Positions 60,921 to 64,000 of a DNA stretch of 64,000 nt are shown piece after piece. The stretch lies in NCBI GenBank assembly GCA_051155775.1, contig DAXETV010000003.1, positions 1 through 64,000 of the forward strand, written 5' to 3'. The translations under genes and the position numbers were made by a program. How positions within the stretch are numbered: position 1 is the stretch's first letter; every line of letters begins with the position of its first letter. The notes under the pieces were generated by a model. The model searched no databases. It saw only the letters and a program-made list of their open reading frames with translations, and had not been told where the DNA came from. Origin of the DNA: CAYSCZ01 sp051155775 (lineage in GTDB: Bacteria; Bacteroidota; Bacteroidia; Cytophagales; Cyclobacteriaceae).

Positions 60921-63900
60921 ATGGCTTTTAGAAAAAATAAAAAAATAAATACCGACTTTTCGAAAGTTACAATAAGCCTTGCCTCCCCCGAATCTATTCT
61001 GGAAAGCTCTCATGGTGAGGTAACACAGCCTGAAACCATCAACTACAGGACCTACAAACCGGAGATGGGCGGATTGTTCTGTGAAAGGATATTTGGCCCT
61101 GTTAAAGATTGGGAATGCCATTGTGGAAAGTACAAAAGAATCAGATACAAAGGTATTATTTGCGATAGATGCGGTGTAGAAGTTACTGAAAAAAAAGTAA
61201 GAAGGGAAAGAATGGGGCATATTGAGTTAGTCGTCCCTGTTGCACACATTTGGTACTTTAGATCACTACCTAATAAAATTGGATACCTTCTGGGTTTACC
61301 AACCAAAAAATTAGACCAGATAATTTATTACGAACGTTATGTAGTCATTCAACCTGGGATTAAAGAAGAAGAAGGTGTCCAAAAGATGGATTTTCTAACG
61401 GAAGATGAGTATTTAGATATACTTGATAAGCTTCCTCGAGAAAACCAGATGCTTGACGATGAAGATCCACAAAAATTTATCGCTAAAATGGGAGCTGAAG
61501 CACTGGAGATGTTGCTCTCAAGAACAGAGTTGGATATTTTATCTTACGATCTAAGGCACCAGGCGGCAACTGATACATCCCAGCAAAGAAAAGCAGAAGC
61601 ATTAAAGAGACTTCGCGTCGTAGAGGCTTTTCGAGACTCAAGAAAGAGAATAGAAAACCGACCTGAATGGATGGTAATCAGAATGGTACCGGTAATACCA
61701 CCTGAGTTGAGGCCATTGGTACCTCTGGATGGAGGACGCTTTGCAACATCAGACCTAAATGACCTTTACAGAAGGGTTATTATCAGAAACAATAGATTAA
61801 AAAGGTTAATTGATATAAAAGCTCCGGAAGTAATTCTTAGAAACGAAAAAAGAATGCTTCAAGAAGCTGTAGATTCCTTGTTTGATAATTCAAGGAAAGT
61901 AAATGCAGTTAGATCTGATGGTAATAGAGCCCTCAAATCATTGAGTGACATGCTCAAAGGCAAGCAGGGAAGATTCAGACAAAATCTTCTTGGTAAAAGG
62001 GTAGATTACTCAGGTAGATCAGTTATCGTGGTTGGACCTGAATTGAAGATGCACGAGTGCGGATTACCAAAGGATATGGCTGCAGAATTATTTAAACCAT
62101 TTGTAATTAGGAAACTAATTGAGCGAGGTATTGTAAAAACGGTTAAATCAGCAAAGAAGATCGTTGACAGGAAAGATCCGGTAGTTTGGGATATTCTGGA
62201 GAACGTGTTAAAAGGTCATCCTATCTTATTGAACCGGGCTCCGACACTTCATAGACTAGGTATTCAGGCATTTCAACCAAAATTAATTGAGGGTAAAGCC
62301 ATACAGCTACACCCACTTGCATGTACCGCTTTCAACGCGGACTTTGATGGTGACCAAATGGCTGTTCACGTGCCACTTGGACATGAAGCAATACTTGAGG
62401 CATCTTTACTTATGCTCTCCTCCCACAACATCCTTAATCCAGCAAACGGAGCTCCCATAACTGTTCCTTCCCAGGATATGGTATTAGGATTGTATTACAT
62501 CACAAAGGGTAGAAGAAGTACGCCAAATGAAAAAGTTTTAGGAGAGGGAAAGATATTTTACAGTACAGAAGAGGTGATAATCGCCATTAATGAAGGTCGG
62601 CTCTCAAAAAATGCTTATGTTAAATTAAAGACGAAAGTTAGAAACAAGCAGGATGAATTAGAGACAAAAATTATTGAAACTGTTGCGGGAAGGGTTGTAT
62701 TTAATCAGTATGTTCCTGAGAATGTTGGTTATATAGATGAATTACTTTCTAAGAAAAAACTTCAGAAAATCATAGCAAAGGTCTTTAAAATCGCAGGAAT
62801 TTCCAGAACAGCTAAGTTTTTGGACGATATAAAAGAGCTTGGATTTCAAATGGCCTACAAAGGAGGTTTATCAATGGGGCTTGATAACATCAAGATTCCA
62901 ACCGAAAAGGATGAACTCATAAAACAGGCCAAAGAAGAAGTTGAAGTTGTCTGGAATAACTATTTGATGGGTCTGATTACTGACAATGAACGATACAATC
63001 AAGTTATTGATGTATGGACCAGAATTAACTCACAACTTACTTCAACCCTGATGAACCAACTTGAGGAAGATGATCAGGGCTTTAATCCCATATTCATGAT
63101 GATGAACTCCGGTGCCAGAGGATCCAGGGAACAGATAAGACAATTAGGAGGAATGCGTGGTCTAATGGCTAAACCGCAGAAAAATCTACAAGGATCAGTT
63201 GGAGAAATAATTGAAAACCCAATCCTTTCAAATTTCAAGGAAGGTTTAGATGTTATTGAATACTTCATATCTACCCACGGTGCCAGAAAAGGCCTTGCCG
63301 ATACAGCATTAAAAACTGCTGATGCGGGTTACCTCACCAGACGTTTAGTGGATGTTGCCCAGGATGTGGTAGTCAATGAAGACGATTGTGGTACCCTGAG
63401 AGGATTAGCCGTAACCGCCTTAAAAGATAACGAAGAGATCGTTGAAGCACTATCAGAGCGTATCTTGGGAAGGGTCTCCGTTCATAATGTTTATGATCCG
63501 ATCACAGAGGAACTAATAATTTCTTCTGGCGAGGAAATCACAGAGTCAGTGGCTCAGAAAATTGAAGATACGAGTATTGAAGAGGTTGAAATAAGGTCAG
63601 CATTAACCTGCGAAGCTAAGCGAGGTATCTGCTCAAAATGTTATGGAAGAAACCTCGCAACAAGTAAAATGTCTCAAATCGGTGAATCTGTAGGTGTTAT
63701 TGCTGCCCAGTCAATTGGAGAACCGGGAACTCAGCTTACCCTCAGGACTTTTCACGTAGGAGGTACAGCATCAAATATTGCAGTTGATGCAAATATAAAA
63801 GCTAAGTTCGATGGAATAATAGAGTATGATGGTCTTAGGACTATAGATACGACCAATGATGAGGATGAGAAGGTCACACTTGTAATGGGACGATCTGGTG

Positions 63901-64000
63901 AGATAAAAATTAATGAACCCAAGTCTGGAAGAATGCTTTTAACAAATCATATTCCGTACGGTGCTACCCTTAAAGTTAAAGAGGGGGACACTGTTAAGAA
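60921..64000 (+). CDS. rpoC: DNA-directed RNA polymerase subunit beta' (partial, runs off window)
   Basis: The gene begins at ATG 60921 and is open to the end of the window, with about 1026 codons visible. It shows the first zinc site (CHCGKYKRIRYKGIICDRCG), the catalytic NADFDGD at residues 472-478, the second zinc cluster (CEAKRGICSKCYGRN) and the trigger-loop segment SIGEPGTQLTLRTFHVGG. The 3' end lies beyond 64000. Confidence 0.98.
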   Translation, partial: MAFRKNKKINTDFSKVTISLASPESILESSHGEVTQPETINYRTYKPEMGGLFCERIFGPVKDWECHCGKYKRIRYKGIICDRCGVEVTEKKVRRERMGHIELVVPVAHIWYFRSLPNKIGYLLGLPTKKLDQIIYYERYVVIQPGIKEEEGVQKMDFLTEDEYLDILDKLPRENQMLDDEDPQKFIAKMGAEALEMLLSRTELDILSYDLRHQAATDTSQQRKAEALKRLRVVEAFRDSRKRIENRPEWMVIRMVPVIPPELRPLVPLDGGRFATSDLNDLYRRVIIRNNRLKRLIDIKAPEVILRNEKRMLQEAVDSLFDNSRKVNAVRSDGNRALKSLSDMLKGKQGRFRQNLLGKRVDYSGRSVIVVGPELKMHECGLPKDMAAELFKPFVIRKLIERGIVKTVKSAKKIVDRKDPVVWDILENVLKGHPILLNRAPTLHRLGIQAFQPKLIEGKAIQLHPLACTAFNADFDGDQMAVHVPLGHEAILEASLLMLSSHNILNPANGAPITVPSQDMVLGLYYITKGRRSTPNEKVLGEGKIFYSTEEVIIAINEGRLSKNAYVKLKTKVRNKQDELETKIIETVAGRVVFNQYVPENVGYIDELLSKKKLQKIIAKVFKIAGISRTAKFLDDIKELGFQMAYKGGLSMGLDNIKIPTEKDELIKQAKEEVEVVWNNYLMGLITDNERYNQVIDVWTRINSQLTSTLMNQLEEDDQGFNPIFMMMNSGARGSREQIRQLGGMRGLMAKPQKNLQGSVGEIIENPILSNFKEGLDVIEYFISTHGARKGLADTALKTADAGYLTRRLVDVAQDVVVNEDDCGTLRGLAVTALKDNEEIVEALSERILGRVSVHNVYDPITEELIISSGEEITESVAQKIEDTSIEEVEIRSALTCEAKRGICSKCYGRNLATSKMSQIGESVGVIAAQSIGEPGTQLTLRTFHVGGTASNIAVDANIKAKFDGIIEYDGLRTIDTTNDEDEKVTLVMGRSGEIKINEPKSGRMLLTNHIPYGATLKVKEGDTVK

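Noticed and set aside
60906..61306. Minus-strand ORFs at the start of rpoC
   Set aside because: They are opposite a highly conserved coding region and lack any support.

Overview
The window looks like chromosomal DNA from a member of the Bacteroidota, most likely the order Cytophagales. The evidence is the AT-rich composition, start sites without Shine-Dalgarno sequences, two textbook Bacteroidota promoters (TTG, 19 bases, TAnnTTTG), many lipoproteins with a lipobox cysteine, and the gene order tuf, tRNA-Trp, secE, nusG, rplKAJL, rpoBC. Nearly all genes are recognisable housekeeping or envelope genes. The accessory DNA is concentrated in the first 1.8 kb.

Region by region. 1-1750: a broken REP-type transposase, REP-like hairpins, and what looks like an integron-type gene cassette. 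The cassette carries a HigB/HigA-type toxin-antitoxin pair, ends in an attC-like fold, and is followed by an orphan ORF. 1765-5758: a DUF1835 protein, an NTF2-like protein, adenosine kinase, a glycerophosphodiesterase lipoprotein and an LEA14-like lipoprotein. 5755-11896: a minus-strand trehalose/alpha-glucoside block (phosphoesterase, GH13 glucosidase, sodium symporter, GH37 trehalase). 11997-17844: phospholipid genes (psd, cdsA), glutamate dehydrogenase, a CPBP protease, dus and an EamA transporter. 18131-23858: a TetR-ABC-HlyD-TolC operon whose ABC ATPase has lost every conserved nucleotide-binding motif except Walker A. 23989-27027: nrnA-like gene, two FKBP lipoproteins and rdgB, in tight overlap. 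27053-31954: a kinase-fold protein paired with a glycosyltransferase, then an NtrY/NtrC-like two-component system. 32374-35746: adaptor, ATPase and TolC of a MacAB-like pump with no permease gene. 35749-42070: lpxH, ftsH, rsfS, birA, ahcY. 42075-45804: a four-gene glycan assembly cluster. 45840-52229: ECF sigma factor and anti-sigma factor, gmk, nadD, frr, pyrH, a biotin carrier protein and an M1 aminopeptidase. 52290-64000: tRNA-Tyr/Gly/Thr, tuf, tRNA-Trp and the secE to rpoC transcription-translation operon, with rpoC running off the window.

The two best candidates for something undescribed are the cassette-like element at the left end, where the start of the cassette is exactly complementary over 11 bases to the outer arm of its own attC-like site, and the exporter operon with the non-canonical ABC ATPase. 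Other points of interest are an orphan intrinsic terminator suggesting a small RNA upstream of the MacA-like operon, a strongly structured intergenic element at 17995-18129, an ahcY terminator embedded in the 3' end of the opposing gene, and frequent TTG start codons, including that of rpoB.
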